64,000 bases of DNA from Ideonella sp. MAG2 (GCA_004359425.1 PTEU01000001.1:587073-651072); one strand, 5' to 3'. Positions 53,611-63,011 are shown, counted from the stretch's first letter. Program-made: numbers and translations. Notes: generated from the sequence alone by a model not told the origin.

Positions 53611-54504
53611 ATGAACAAATTCACAGCGCTGGATGACATGGCGCTTTTCGTGGCGGTGGCCAAGGCTGGCAGCCTGAACCGGGCCAGTGCCCAAACGGGT
53701 GTGCCGCTGGCCACCTTGTCGCGGCGCTTGGCGCAGATGGAGCAGCGCCTGGGCGTGCGCTTGTTTGAACGCACAGCGCGCAGCCTCAACCTCACGCCTC
53801 CGGCGCAGCGGTTTTTAGAGCGCTGTGAGCCTGTGGTGGCCCAAGCCCTGTTGGCCGAAGAAGCCCTGCGTGAAACGGCTGAGCTGCCCTGCGGCCATGT
53901 GCGGGTCACCATGCCGGTGGACTTTGGGCAGTTCTGGATAGCGCCTTTGGTACCGGAGTTTCTCAGCCGCTTTCCCGGCATCAGCCTCGACTTGGACTTG
54001 TCGGCGCAGGTGCTTGATTTGCGTGCCGAGGGCTTTGATGTGGCGCTGCGCTTGGGCACGGTGCGTGGCGAGCAACTGGTGGCTCGGCGCCTTGGCAGCT
54101 TGGGTATGGCGCTGTTCGCGGCCCCGGCCTATTTGGTGCGGGCCAGCAAGCTTAAGCACCCGAGTGATTTGGCGCGACATTCAGCCTTGGTGCTGGGCAC
54201 TGCCCAGCGGGCCACGCGCTGGCGCTTGAGCCAGGCCAAGGAAGTGGTCGATGTTCAGGTGCGCGGCGCGCTGGGGCTGAACAACATTGGCATGGTGCAA
54301 CGCTTGGCCGAGCAAGGCTTGGGTGTGGCCATGCTGCCGCCGCAGCAGGTGCGCGACAGTCTGCAGTCCGGGCGCTTGGAGCCGGTGCTGCCTGCGTGGA
54401 AGGCGCCCAGCTTGCCCGTGCAGGCGGTCACCACCACTCGCTTGGTGTCTGCGGCGGTGCGTGCCTGGCTGGACTTCTTGGCTCAGCGCCTGTCGCTCGA
54501 TTGA
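53611..54504 (+). CDS. LysR-family transcriptional regulator
   Basis: From ATG 53611 the 297-residue regulator has the N-terminal winged HTH (MALFVAVAKAGSLNRASAQ, LATLSRRLAQMEQRLGVRLF) and a periplasmic-binding-like effector domain (about 90-297, with LDLRAEGFDVALRLG). This is the PA2758/DsdC-like LysR layout. It precedes the exported SnoaL-like gene by 154 bp on the same strand, a possible target. Confidence 0.87.
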   Translation: MNKFTALDDMALFVAVAKAGSLNRASAQTGVPLATLSRRLAQMEQRLGVRLFERTARSLNLTPPAQRFLERCEPVVAQALLAEEALRETAELPCGHVRVTMPVDFGQFWIAPLVPEFLSRFPGISLDLDLSAQVLDLRAEGFDVALRLGTVRGEQLVARRLGSLGMALFAAPAYLVRASKLKHPSDLARHSALVLGTAQRATRWRLSQAKEVVDVQVRGALGLNNIGMVQRLAEQGLGVAMLPPQQVRDSLQSGRLEPVLPAWKAPSLPVQAVTTTRLVSAAVRAWLDFLAQRLSLD

Positions 54505-54658
54505 ACCGCCGCTTTTAGCCTGTGGCGCGCCCGGCACGCCATCGGCAAATCCAAGCCCCAACTCCGTGGTTTGTCAAGCAGGCCACGGGCGCTGTGGTCT
54601 CTTCACGGTGCGGCGGCTCCCCGCACACTGGTGCTTTCTTCTCTCAGAGGTTGCTCTC

Positions 54659-55150
54659 ATGTTTCTTCGTCGTTCGTCGGCTGCTCTGGTTCTTGGCATC
54701 AGCGCCACGGCCTTTGCGCAAAGCCCAGCCCCCACCGCCGCACAACGCGCCTTGATCGACCTGCACTACAGCGCCTACGGCGTGGCAGGTGATGCCGCCA
54801 AGATCTTTCCGCAAACCACTACGCCCGACTTCCAATCCTGCGGTGCCAACGGTAGCGACTGCCAAGGCCGCGAACCCTTGGCGGGCCAGTTGGGAGGTAT
54901 CAAGAAAGGCCTGCCCGACATGAAGTGGGAGGTGTTGGAAGTGATCGCTGCTGGGGACCGGATCATCGTGCGCGGCCAGGGCTCGGGCACCCCGGCTGGC
55001 CCCTTCTTCGGCGTGCCCCATACCGGCCGCAGCTTCAAGGTCATGTCCATCGACATCCACACCCTGCGCGACGGCAAGATTGCCTACACCCACCACCTCG
55101 AAGACTGGGCCGGTGCCATCCGCCAACTGACCGGCCAACCGGGGCACTGA
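54659..55150 (+). CDS. Exported SnoaL-like ester cyclase family protein
   Basis: The 163-residue protein has a signal peptide (RRSSAALVLGISATAFAQ). A polyketide-cyclase-like NTF2 fold follows, with the markers LPDMKWEVLEVIAAGDRIIVRG, FKVMSIDIHTLRDGKI and HHLEDW. Two cysteines (SCGANGSDC) may pair. Similar proteins are often misannotated cyclases; the substrate is unknown. Confidence 0.75.
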   Translation: MFLRRSSAALVLGISATAFAQSPAPTAAQRALIDLHYSAYGVAGDAAKIFPQTTTPDFQSCGANGSDCQGREPLAGQLGGIKKGLPDMKWEVLEVIAAGDRIIVRGQGSGTPAGPFFGVPHTGRSFKVMSIDIHTLRDGKIAYTHHLEDWAGAIRQLTGQPGH

Positions 55151-55168
55151 GGAGCAGGTCGGCGAGAC

Positions 55169-55819
55169 TCAGGCATGGGGAGGTGACTCAGGGGCATGCT
55201 GGTGTGGCTCACGCAACTCCTCCCGTGCCTGCCGCATCACCGAGATGCCCCCCGTCAAGCCCAGCGCGGCCATGCCCGCAGCCACCACCAGGTCGGGCCA
55301 GCCCTGGCCGCTCACGGCCACCAAGGCCGCAGCCATCAGCACAGCCACATTGCCAATGGCGTCATTGCGGGTGCACAGCCACACGGCGCGCATATTGGCG
55401 TCGCCCTCGCGAAAGGCATAGAGCATGGCCGCCACGGCCAAGTTGGCGGCCAGGGCCAGGGCACCAATCAAACCCATGGCGCTGGCCTGCGGCAGGCCGC
55501 CTTGCCGCCATTGCCAAAGCGCGACGGCCAACACCCCCAAACCATAAAGCGCCATGCATAAGCCCTTGAGCCAAGCCGTGCGAGCCCGCCACACGGCGGC
55601 CACCCCCAAGGCCCACAGAGACACGGCGTAATTCGCAGCATCACCCATAAAGTCAGCCGCGTCGGCCAACAGGGACACTGAGCCTGTCATGCGGCTGCTG
55701 ACAATCTCCACAGCCGCCATGCCTGCGTTGATCAACAGCGCGGCCCACAGCACGCGGCGATAGCGCGGCGAAACAATGGCCGCAGGGGCGTGGTCGTGGT
55801 CACAGCAATGGCCGCTCAT
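55169..55819 (-). CDS. Cation diffusion facilitator-family transporter
   Basis: The 216-residue protein begins with a His/Cys/Asp-rich metal-binding tail (HCCDHDHA), then has about six membrane helices. Metal-site residues are DAADFMGDAAN in helix 2 and NDAIGN in helix 5, and the C-terminus is HQHAPESPPH. It would export Zn2+, Co2+ or similar. It lacks the usual long cytosolic C-terminal domain. A MerR/CadR-like remnant lies 1.2 kb away. Confidence 0.8.
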   Translation of the reverse strand: MSGHCCDHDHAPAAIVSPRYRRVLWAALLINAGMAAVEIVSSRMTGSVSLLADAADFMGDAANYAVSLWALGVAAVWRARTAWLKGLCMALYGLGVLAVALWQWRQGGLPQASAMGLIGALALAANLAVAAMLYAFREGDANMRAVWLCTRNDAIGNVAVLMAAALVAVSGQGWPDLVVAAGMAALGLTGGISVMRQAREELREPHQHAPESPPHA

Positions 55820-55967
55820 GAAACTCTCCCGAGGGGGTGATGGCTGCATTGGACACCTTAAAGCCACTGCAAGGTCAAGCGTTTGATGCGCTCGCTGGCA
55901 CCGGGATAATGTTTGAATAAGTGCGCGAATAGCGCAAGTCAATGCTGTGTGGCGGGAGGATGTTGTG

Positions 55968-57053
55968 ATGAATGGGTTGAGTGTTTCTGTGCGGCGCTGG
56001 GGGCTGCTTGGCCTGCTGGCCCTCTTGGCGGCCTGCGGTGGAGGCGGCAGTGGCGAACACCCCGATGCCTCGATGGTGGCAGGCAAGTGGTGCTCTCTGC
56101 CCGGGTCTCACGGCTGGTGCTTGCAAACACCCGCGGCACCAAGTGACATTGGTGTTGGCAACGTGTCCCGAGTGGATGGACTCTGGTTCTTTGATCGAAA
56201 GGCGGGGATGGCCACGACCTCGGACGGCTGCCGACGCACCAGCGACGGCGGTGCTACCTGGTCCCCTGCGCAAGATTGCGGACTGGGTAAAGATCAGCAG
56301 CGGCAGGTCTGGTTCTCAGACGACGGTTCGGTTGGTTGGGCCTTGCAGTTCTGGGGTGCGCTCTATACCAGTACAGACCGCGGGCTGACTTGGCAGACCA
56401 ACATCGTGCAAAACGACATACCGATGAATGCGGCATTGGGCTTCCATTTCGTCACGCCGCAGAAGGGGTGGGTACTTCGTAGGCAGGGCCATTGGGATGG
56501 ACTGCGAATGCTTCTGAAGACTGAAGACGGCGGCCGTACATGGCAATCCGTCTTGGAACAGGACGACGCCATGAACAGTTGGTTCGGTGGTATCGCCTTC
56601 TCTCACGACGGGAAGTACGGCGTGGCACTAGGCGGTCTGCAAGGTGCCTACCTGACCTCTGACAGTGGCGTGACCTGGGTACGGCACACGCGAGCGCTTC
56701 AAGCCGAGATTGCACGGGTGCGGTTTGTGGAAGGGCGGACCTTTTTGGCTGTCAGTCGAGAGGGTGACATCCTGCGCAGTGAAGATGGCGGCCAGTCATG
56801 GCGCGTCGTCAAACAACTCCCTGCGAATGCAAGCCCACGGGCGTTTCTTGAGCTGGAAGTCCTGCCCAGTGGCCGAGCTTATGCCTCAGGAGGTGGTGGC
56901 CTGTTGATCAGCAACGATGGTGGCCTGACTTGGCGAGAGCAAGCAACAGGCATTGGCCGCTCGCCGCAGGCCATGCACTTTGCCGATGACACGACCGGCT
57001 GGATTGGCTTTGAAGACGGGGCCATCATGGCCACCATCTACGGTGGCGATTGA
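55968..57053 (+). CDS. Ycf48/BNR-like beta-propeller lipoprotein
   Basis: From ATG 55968 the 361-residue protein has a lipobox (LLALLAACGGGG). Asp-box/BNR repeats such as RTSDGGATWSP, STDRGLTWQT, KTEDGGRTWQS, TSDSGVTWVR, RSEDGGQSWR and ISNDGGLTWRE follow, spaced as in a six- or seven-bladed propeller. It resembles Ycf48-type assembly factors and sialidase-like propellers, but no catalytic residues are evident. A scaffold role is likely. Confidence 0.8.
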   Translation: MNGLSVSVRRWGLLGLLALLAACGGGGSGEHPDASMVAGKWCSLPGSHGWCLQTPAAPSDIGVGNVSRVDGLWFFDRKAGMATTSDGCRRTSDGGATWSPAQDCGLGKDQQRQVWFSDDGSVGWALQFWGALYTSTDRGLTWQTNIVQNDIPMNAALGFHFVTPQKGWVLRRQGHWDGLRMLLKTEDGGRTWQSVLEQDDAMNSWFGGIAFSHDGKYGVALGGLQGAYLTSDSGVTWVRHTRALQAEIARVRFVEGRTFLAVSREGDILRSEDGGQSWRVVKQLPANASPRAFLELEVLPSGRAYASGGGGLLISNDGGLTWREQATGIGRSPQAMHFADDTTGWIGFEDGAIMATIYGGD

Positions 57054-57068
57054 GCGGGCCTCGCTGCG

Positions 57069-57164
57069 ATGAAGATCAGCGAATTGGCTCGCGTCACCGA
57101 CACACCTACTGGCACCTGCGTGACTACGAGCGCGAATGCCGTTGCCTGTATGAAGATAGACAGG
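57069..57164 (+). pseudogene. Remnant of a MerR/CadR-type regulator
   Basis: ATG 57069 starts MKISELARVTDTPT, the N-terminus of CadR/PbrR-like MerR regulators. One base further on, the next frame continues WHLRDYEREC, matching the xxIRYYEREG that normally follows. The rest of the regulator is absent. A one-base deletion plus loss of the 3' part would explain it. The nearby CDF metal exporter gene is the usual partner of such regulators. Confidence 0.5.
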
Positions 57165-57218
57165 CTTCCCACAGAAATTCGCCAGCCCCTTTTGCCTTCA
57201 CCTTTTCAGCCCTTGATC

Positions 57219-57893
57219 ATGTCTCATGTGCTTCGACGTCTCACGCGTTTGGCTGGTGCTGCCGTAGCGCCTCTTTTCTTGGTAGCACTTTCGGGTTGTT
57301 CAACACTGTCCAGCGTGTCCGATGGCGGCATTCAACTGCCATCCTCTCAGACGAACGATGCGGCTGACCTCCAACTTAAGGATGAGCGCAGTTCGCCCAG
57401 GCAGAGCAATGTCGAGCAAAACGATGCAATCCTGTTTGGCGATGCGGTATTTAGTCCGTCTGTGCCTCGTTACTTGGAGCGTGCGGTGGGCCTAGAGCTG
57501 GCTGGGCACGAATGGCGAGCCCAGGCCGAAGATTGGCTGAAAGCCAATCGACTCAGCTTGGTCAACTTTGAGGCCAAGGCGGCGCTGCGCAGTGCACGGC
57601 CCGCAGATGCCAAACGGCATGCAGGGCTCGCGGCAGTAAGTCCAGCAGGACCGTTGATTGGGATGGCGATAGATGGAGTTATCTCGGAATTGGCGCGCGG
57701 CAAATTTGTCGAAGTCCGCGCAGTCTTGCGTTCTGGAAGCCGGGACTTCCAAGCATCGACGTTGGAGCCCATTCTCGAATCCAATACGTCGATCGCCTTG
57801 CAGCGAGCTGTACTGGCGGTCTCGCGGATGTTGGCTCAGGACATTGCCGAGGAAGCGGTGGGCCTGTCGCAGGCCCGGGAGTCATCACCGTAG
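57219..57893 (+). CDS. Hypothetical lipoprotein
   Basis: From ATG 57219 the 224-residue protein has a lipobox (PLFLVALSGCST) and a Ser/Asp/Gln-rich linker. A helical domain follows, containing RYLERAVGLELAGHEWRAQ and ALQRAVLAVSRMLAQDIAEE. The family is not recognised. Earlier in-frame ATGs (57069) belong to the MerR-like remnant. Confidence 0.6.
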   Translation: MSHVLRRLTRLAGAAVAPLFLVALSGCSTLSSVSDGGIQLPSSQTNDAADLQLKDERSSPRQSNVEQNDAILFGDAVFSPSVPRYLERAVGLELAGHEWRAQAEDWLKANRLSLVNFEAKAALRSARPADAKRHAGLAAVSPAGPLIGMAIDGVISELARGKFVEVRAVLRSGSRDFQASTLEPILESNTSIALQRAVLAVSRMLAQDIAEEAVGLSQARESSP

Positions 57894-57924
57894 AGAACGG
57901 TCGCTATGCCAATGAGATATCGCC

Positions 57925-59325
57925 TTACCGAATAGCCTCCAACACCTTCTTCACCAGCCCCTGCGGCTGATACCCCAGCTTGGACGGCGTGAGCCCCAGC
58001 CGTACGACGACGAGTTGCTTGGAGGGCACAACAGCGATGAACTGCCCGTCGTGCCCGCGCATCCACCAGGTGTCGGCGAGCAGGCCTTGGGCCACGTCGG
58101 GGTCTTGGCCTTCGGGGGTGGGGCCTTGCGGGCCGTGCAGCCAGAGGTGGCCTTGGCCGTAGCTGCCGGGCTTGGCGGGTGAGGCGGCCGTCATGCGGGC
58201 CACATAGCCCTCGGGCAGCAGGCGCTGGCCTTGCCACACGCCATCGTTCAGCAGGAACAGGCCCAGCCGAGCCCAGTCTTTGGCGGTGGCATACAGATAA
58301 GATGAGCCGACCGGCGTGCCGCGCGCGTCGGTCTCCAGGGTGGCGCTGCGCATGCCCAAGGGCGTGAAGAGCAGGCGGCGGGCGTCGATGTTGGCGCCTT
58401 GTGTCCACCAGCGCGACAGCAGCAACGAGCTGCCGCTGGAGTAGTTGAACTGTGTGCCCGGTGGGTGCAGCAAGGGCAGGCTGGCCGCATAGGCTGCCAT
58501 GTCGGGCTCCAGGTAGAGCATGCGGGTGACATCGGAGACGCCGCCATAGCCTTCGTCAAAGTGCAGCCCGCTGGACATGGCCAGCAGTTGCGATGCGGTG
58601 ATGGCCGTGCGCGCATCACTGGCGGGCCAGCCCAGGGCGGGGGCCAGCGGCGTGTCCAGTGTCAGGCCGCCTTCGTGCAGGCGGCGGCCAATCAAAGCGG
58701 CGGTGGCCGTCTTGGTCATGGACCAGCCCAGCAGCGGGGTGTCCGGCCCAAAGCCAGGGCCATAGGTTTCGCCCACAACGCGACCTTTGTGCACCACCAC
58801 CACGGCACGCATGCCCGGGCCTTGCAGCTCAGGCAAGTTGACCACGGCTGCCAGTTGGCCGCTGGTGGGTGCGACATCGACCTCGGGCCAATTCGGGGGC
58901 AGTGCGCCGGGCTCAGGTGGCCTCGGCGGGGCTGGCGGTGGGGCGGCGGTTACGTCAATGGCCGGCGCAGCCGCGCGGGCGGCGGCCAAGTCGCCGTCGG
59001 CCACCACGGCGCAGCCATGGCCAGGGCGGTGCAGCGCCAAGCCCTTGCCCACCACGCCCAACAGGGCAGCGTGTACTTCGCCGCGTTCGCGGTCTACCGT
59101 CACGCGCATGTACTTCAGCAATGGGTGGCCGTGGTTTTGAACGTCGTCACGCAGCACGGCTTGCGCGTCGCGGTTCGCCAAAAATACATTGGAGCAGACG
59201 ATCTTGGCGGCGTAGCTGGCACCGACGCGCAGCATGGCCGGCGGCAGCGCCCACAGCCACAACAGGCCCAAGAGCAAGAGCCCCAGCAGGCCCAGTGCGA
59301 GGCGTTTGATCCAAAGCCGCGCCAT
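57925..59325 (-). CDS. Serine beta-lactamase-family hydrolase (class C-like)
   Basis: From ATG 59325 the 466-residue protein has an N-terminal membrane anchor (5-27) and a Pro/Ala-rich linker (about 125-145). The beta-lactamase/DD-peptidase fold follows, with catalytic SxxK in SMTK (near residue 205), YSS at the YxN position in FNYSSGSS, and HDGQ near the end for the third motif. Members hydrolyse diverse esters or amides; resistance to beta-lactams is not implied. Its start is coupled to the VOC gene stop. Confidence 0.83.
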   Translation of the reverse strand: MARLWIKRLALGLLGLLLLGLLWLWALPPAMLRVGASYAAKIVCSNVFLANRDAQAVLRDDVQNHGHPLLKYMRVTVDRERGEVHAALLGVVGKGLALHRPGHGCAVVADGDLAAARAAAPAIDVTAAPPPAPPRPPEPGALPPNWPEVDVAPTSGQLAAVVNLPELQGPGMRAVVVVHKGRVVGETYGPGFGPDTPLLGWSMTKTATAALIGRRLHEGGLTLDTPLAPALGWPASDARTAITASQLLAMSSGLHFDEGYGGVSDVTRMLYLEPDMAAYAASLPLLHPPGTQFNYSSGSSLLLSRWWTQGANIDARRLLFTPLGMRSATLETDARGTPVGSSYLYATAKDWARLGLFLLNDGVWQGQRLLPEGYVARMTAASPAKPGSYGQGHLWLHGPQGPTPEGQDPDVAQGLLADTWWMRGHDGQFIAVVPSKQLVVVRLGLTPSKLGYQPQGLVKKVLEAIR

Positions 59326-59327
59326 GT

Positions 59328-59723
59328 TCAGGCGCCTCCCATGGGGCTGCACAGCTCCACCAAGCAGCCGTCCGGGCAGCGCAGGTAAGACACGGTCTGG
59401 CCCCAGGGTCGCTCGGTGGGCGGGCTCAGCTCTTGGGCCCCGGCCGCCAGCGCGCGGGCATGGGCGGCCACCACGGTGGGGGTCACCAAGCCAATCTCCA
59501 TGCCCAAGGGCTGGGCCGAGCGGTGGGCCTCCACATGGCCACCAGGGAAGTTGTGTTCGCCCAAACCATGGTCGGCAAACGCCAGCGTGGTGGCCCCGGT
59601 GTCCAGCTCGCCGTAGTCTCCGCTTTCATGCAAAAAGCGGCGGGAGAGGCCAAAAGCCCGCTCGAAAAATTCGAGCGAGGCAGCCACATCAGGCACGTAG
59701 AGGATGGTGTAGCCGAGCTTCAT
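59328..59723 (-). CDS. VOC-family (glyoxalase/bleomycin-resistance) protein
   Basis: The 131-residue protein has one VOC fold: MKLGYTILYVPDVAASLEFFERAFG at the N-terminus (shown in part), GLVTPTVVAAHARALAAGA in the middle, YLRCPDGCLVELCSP at the end with the C-terminal Glu metal ligand. The substrate is unknown. It lies directly upstream of the serine hydrolase gene. Confidence 0.85.
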   Translation of the reverse strand: MKLGYTILYVPDVAASLEFFERAFGLSRRFLHESGDYGELDTGATTLAFADHGLGEHNFPGGHVEAHRSAQPLGMEIGLVTPTVVAAHARALAAGAQELSPPTERPWGQTVSYLRCPDGCLVELCSPMGGA

Positions 59724-59778
59724 GGGTGTCCTTGTCGGTAGAGGGGGAGAGAGGGGTGAGCGCGCGGAGGCGGCCGGT

Positions 59779-60393
59779 TCAGCCCAAACGCTGCAACTCT
59801 TCGAGGGTATTGGCATTGAAGAAGGCGTCTGCGTCGTCGAACACCACCGTGGCGCAGCGGTGCTGGGCGGTCCAGCGGTCAATTTTGCGCTCACCGGCGG
59901 CGGTGGCCTGAACCAGGCTTTCCATCAGCGAGGCCTTCATCAGGCAGAACACGGGTTGCACCTGCACCCGCAGCGTGCCGTCCGGCCCGGGCTCTCGGGT
60001 CGCGGCCATGGCCACGTCAGCGTCTTCGGCCAGCAAGGCTTGGCCCAGGCGCTCCACCAGCTCGAGCGGGAAGTGCGGCGTGTCGCAGGGCACCGTCACC
60101 AAATAGGGGGTTTCGCAGTGCTCTAAACCCGCCAAGAAACCGGCCAAGGGGCCAGGGTAGTCAGCCAGAGCGTCGGGCCACACCGGCACGCCAAAGGACT
60201 CATAGGCCCCCAGGTTGCGGTTGGCATTGATCATCACCTGGCCTACCTGCAGCCCCAGCCGCATCAAGGCATGCAGCGCCAGGGCTTGGCCACGGTGTTT
60301 TTGCAGGCCTTTGTCGACGCCGCCCATGCGGCTGCCACGGCCGCCGGCCAAGATCAAGCCGGTGATGTCAGAGGGAGAAACAGCAGTAGTCAT
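59779..60393 (-). CDS. mobA: Molybdenum cofactor guanylyltransferase MobA
   Basis: The 204-residue enzyme has the signature [19 protein letters not shown] (12-30), [15 protein letters not shown], and [15 protein letters not shown]. MobA attaches GMP to molybdopterin for bis-MGD enzymes. It looks intact. The start at 60393 gives the usual short N-terminus. Confidence 0.93.
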   Translation of the reverse strand: MTTAVSPSDITGLILAGGRGSRMGGVDKGLQKHRGQALALHALMRLGLQVGQVMINANRNLGAYESFGVPVWPDALADYPGPLAGFLAGLEHCETPYLVTVPCDTPHFPLELVERLGQALLAEDADVAMAATREPGPDGTLRVQVQPVFCLMKASLMESLVQATAAGERKIDRWTAQHRCATVVFDDADAFFNANTLEELQRLG

Positions 60394-60414
60394 GGGCGGC
60401 ATGATGCCGCGTTT

Positions 60415-60780
60415 TTAATCGAGTTGTGTCTCACCAAACACAAAAGAGGCGGTCTGGATCAGGCCTTCTTCGACCACATAAATGCACACCATCTCAATGG
60501 TGCCCGGGCCTTCGGGGAAGGTGCGGGTGACCACCTCGTGGTCGATCACCACATTGGCGGCCACCGAGCGCTGCACCAACCGCGCGTGCAGGTTGGGCTC
60601 GGCAAAACGGGGCTCGGTGCGCGCGCGGATCTCGTCGCGCCCCATGGCCAGCAGTGTGGCGGGGTGCTCGTACTGGCGGGCCTCGGGCGCGTAAGTAGCC
60701 AGCCACGCATCCAGATCTTTGGCGTTATAGGCATCCAGTTGCCGCTGGACGACGGCTTCTGGGCTGGTGTCTGCTGACAT
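60415..60780 (-). CDS. NTF2-like (SnoaL) protein
   Basis: The 121-residue protein has an NTF2 fold with VVQRQLDAYNAKDLDAWLATYAP, GRDEIRART and VIDHEVVTRTF. These steroid-isomerase-like small proteins are widespread with unknown ligands. It is 21 bp upstream of mobA on the same strand. Confidence 0.8.
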   Translation of the reverse strand: MSADTSPEAVVQRQLDAYNAKDLDAWLATYAPEARQYEHPATLLAMGRDEIRARTEPRFAEPNLHARLVQRSVAANVVIDHEVVTRTFPEGPGTIEMVCIYVVEEGLIQTASFVFGETQLD

Positions 60781-60924
60781 GGGCTCTCCAAAAACGAGTC
60801 AGGTCAGACAGTGTGACATGCTCTGCCCCTGTACCCATCTTGGGCAGGACTGCCACTTAGGGATGCCGTTAGCTCTGGGCTTGTCGTAGCGGCGGGCTAT
60901 GGTTGGAAGGGTTTGGGGGGCGGG

Positions 60925-61143
60925 TCATGAGGGGTTAAGCCGTACCTCGACCCTTCCGACCACTGACTCCCAAATTCGTAGCAGCGCCATTGGATCTTCC
61001 GGCTGTGTTTCAAAGCAGGCAACTCCTTCAGGAACTTGACACCAACAGGCGTAGTGTGTGAGCGGAAGTGCTGTCAGGCGATAGCGAACTTGGCCGCACA
61101 AGCAGCCTCCAATAAAGGGTGGTGGGTGCGTGGGGATGTGCAT
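60925..61143 (-). pseudogene. GFA/CENP-V family gene with internal deletion
   Basis: The 72-residue frame starts with the GFA zinc motif GGCLCGQVRYRLTA (12-25) and HYACWCQ. It then jumps directly to PEGVACFETQPEDPMALLR, which in intact relatives is near the C-terminus. About 70-75 residues with the remaining zinc cysteines are missing, in frame, at about 61035. The intact family are S-(hydroxymethyl)glutathione synthase-like proteins of uncertain function. The product is probably inactive. Confidence 0.7.
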
Positions 61144-61236
61144 CTGTCGCTGAGGTTCAATGTGACCGGCGCTGCGCGGCTCCGTCGCGCAGCATGCGGA
61201 AAGCGTGGCGAACGGAGTTGACCTCTGGGCAGCGCG

Positions 61237-61848
61237 TCATGTGGCTGCGAGCGCCTGAAGCTCTGTCATGAGGGAACCAGCCGACCCCGCGTGCTTCACT
61301 CCGTACGCGGCGAATCCCCGAGCCTCGTCCGCTCGGCCTTCCAGTTTCCTGATTCTGGCGAGTGCAAGGGCAAGACGGACCGTCGTGCTTCCAAAGCCCT
61401 GAAGGTCATATGTGCCGGATGCAAGTGCCGCAGGGGTAATTGCGCTGAGGGCAGCACACGCGAGTTCAAAGTATTGGGGGGCGAGGCGGGAGTACATGGA
61501 CGCTGCCGATTCAACCGCGGAGAGCATTGAAGCTTGGTCTGCTTCGTGGTTCCACCACATGTCTGAACTGGACGCTGATAGCCGGCGCCTGAACTCGCGA
61601 TGAGCTTCAGTCATCTTCTTTGGATCTGGTTGGTTGCCGACAAGATCCGGAGCAGACGCGAAATGAATTCCAAAATTCACTGCGAAGGAGCCACCGTATC
61701 GCGATCCCTGCACGGTGATGATCTGTATCCATGGGCCAGAGCACTTGTAGAAGCGTCGCCCGGAACCCGCGAAGCCTTCTTTTCGCAAAAGGGGGGCAAA
61801 GGCTGCTCGAATTGCGGATTCCAAGCGCGGCGGAGTCGGTGTGTTCAT
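61237..61848 (-). CDS. DUF4304-like protein
   Basis: The 203-residue protein begins with AIRAAFAPLLRKEGFAGSGRRFYK, then WIQIITVQGSRYGGSFAVNFGIHF, the pattern of DUF4304 proteins often seen beside toxin-immunity or restriction genes. A helical second half includes SAVESAASMYSRLAPQYFEL. The family name is a recollection, not a search result. Confidence 0.65.
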   Translation of the reverse strand: MNTPTPPRLESAIRAAFAPLLRKEGFAGSGRRFYKCSGPWIQIITVQGSRYGGSFAVNFGIHFASAPDLVGNQPDPKKMTEAHREFRRRLSASSSDMWWNHEADQASMLSAVESAASMYSRLAPQYFELACAALSAITPAALASGTYDLQGFGSTTVRLALALARIRKLEGRADEARGFAAYGVKHAGSAGSLMTELQALAAT

Positions 61849-61938
61849 AACGCCGAACCTCACCGCTCAGCCGACGCCGAAGGCGGTCGGGTGCAGCGGC
61901 TTGGTAGGCCAATGACAGGAGTTCGTGGCTGCATCATT

Positions 61939-62661
61939 TCACCGATTAATAATCATCGAAAGCACAGGGTCTGACGGTGCGCGGTCGATAAAAACATAGG
62001 CCGTTCCGTCGGAACAGAAGTTGGCAACTTCTACAGATTGACCGCCATCATCCATCGTCACCCAGCTGTCGACTTGCAGCAGCAAGCGTCCCGCCGGAAT
62101 TGAAGGCTGCCCCTGCGCACCATTCGCCGTCCAGTAGGGGGCGCCGCCAAACTTGGTGCGCCACTCAGAAGCCCAATAGTGGGGGTTCGCTATCTCGTTG
62201 GGCAGGTCACTGTGGCGACGATAGTCGTAGAAAGAAGCCTCTAGTTCAGCGGGTGCGCCATCATCTCGCTCCACCCACCGGGCTACACCAAGTTCAGGCA
62301 GGACTCTGAGCTCCTCCCCGTCTTCCTGCGCCGGGACTGCCGGTGGCTGTGTGGGCGCATCCCCTAGTTCCCTTCTCGGCAGGCTGAAGACATTATTTGC
62401 GCCTTCAGCGAAATCCCAGAAGCTACACACACTATTCCATTCGCATTTAAAAAGGAACAGCACCTCATCCTCGTCAATTGGCAGCGTGGGCGCGTTCGGT
62501 TCCGACGAATGAGCAGGGAACTGCCCCAAATGGCTCATAGGGCGGCCGCATTGAGCACATATTGGCCACAACCGCAAAGGCAAGCCCCAAGGCAGACCTC
62601 CTAATTTGTGAACAACGCCAGGCGAAGCGCCTTCGCGGAACTGAGGGTAGTAACAGAGCAT
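61939..62661 (-). CDS. Hypothetical zinc-ribbon protein, DUF1963-like
   Basis: The 240-residue protein has KLGGLPWGLP near residue 20. A CxxC pair (CAQCGRPMSHLGQF) and a later FKCEWNSVCSFWDF with two cysteines suggest a structural zinc site. The layout resembles YwqG/DUF1963-type proteins with unknown function. The C-terminal half ends with VEVANFCSDGTAYVFIDR. ATG 62661 is the first start in frame. Confidence 0.6.
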   Translation of the reverse strand: MLCYYPQFREGASPGVVHKLGGLPWGLPLRLWPICAQCGRPMSHLGQFPAHSSEPNAPTLPIDEDEVLFLFKCEWNSVCSFWDFAEGANNVFSLPRRELGDAPTQPPAVPAQEDGEELRVLPELGVARWVERDDGAPAELEASFYDYRRHSDLPNEIANPHYWASEWRTKFGGAPYWTANGAQGQPSIPAGRLLLQVDSWVTMDDGGQSVEVANFCSDGTAYVFIDRAPSDPVLSMIINR

Positions 62662-62850
62662 AAGAGCCTCACCCTTATTTGGCTAAAACGCCTGTCGCCC
62701 GATTCCCCTTTCGCCAGCGACAGGCAAGGCGGCCAAGCGCGAAGTGCTTGTCGATGCTGCGGTATTGCGTCTTTGGATTGGCAAAAATACAGCATCAAGA
62801 AATCGGCATTTTGGCGCAGGGTTTGGCAGCAATGCAGCCCCTGCCCCCCC

Positions 62851-63011
62851 TCACTCCACCAAGTCAAACCCCTGAGTCTCGACCTGCACAAAGGCGCGGG
62901 TCATGTCGGCCACTGCCCGCCAGAGTTGGGCTCTGGGGTGGGCGTCTACGGCATTGCAGAGTTGTGGGTGCGGAAAAAGCGCCGCTGTTGTTCTAGGTTG
63001 CTCAAGGCCAT
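62851..63011 (-). pseudogene. Small gene after GNAT, broken by a frameshift
   Basis: ATG 63011 overlaps the last codons of the GNAT gene and reads ALSNLEQQRRFFRTHNSAMP then a stop. A one-base shift at gcaatgccg continues NAVDAHPRAQLWRAVADM followed by FVQVETQGFDLVE, ending at TGA 62851-62853. Joined, this would be about 53 residues. The overlap suggests a coupled partner of the acetyltransferase. The family is not recognised. Confidence 0.4.

Noticed and set aside
57925..59325. Calling the serine hydrolase a drug-resistance beta-lactamase
   Set aside because: SxxK and Y residues show the fold only; the membrane anchor and linker fit general esterase/peptidase relatives, and resistance is not supported.
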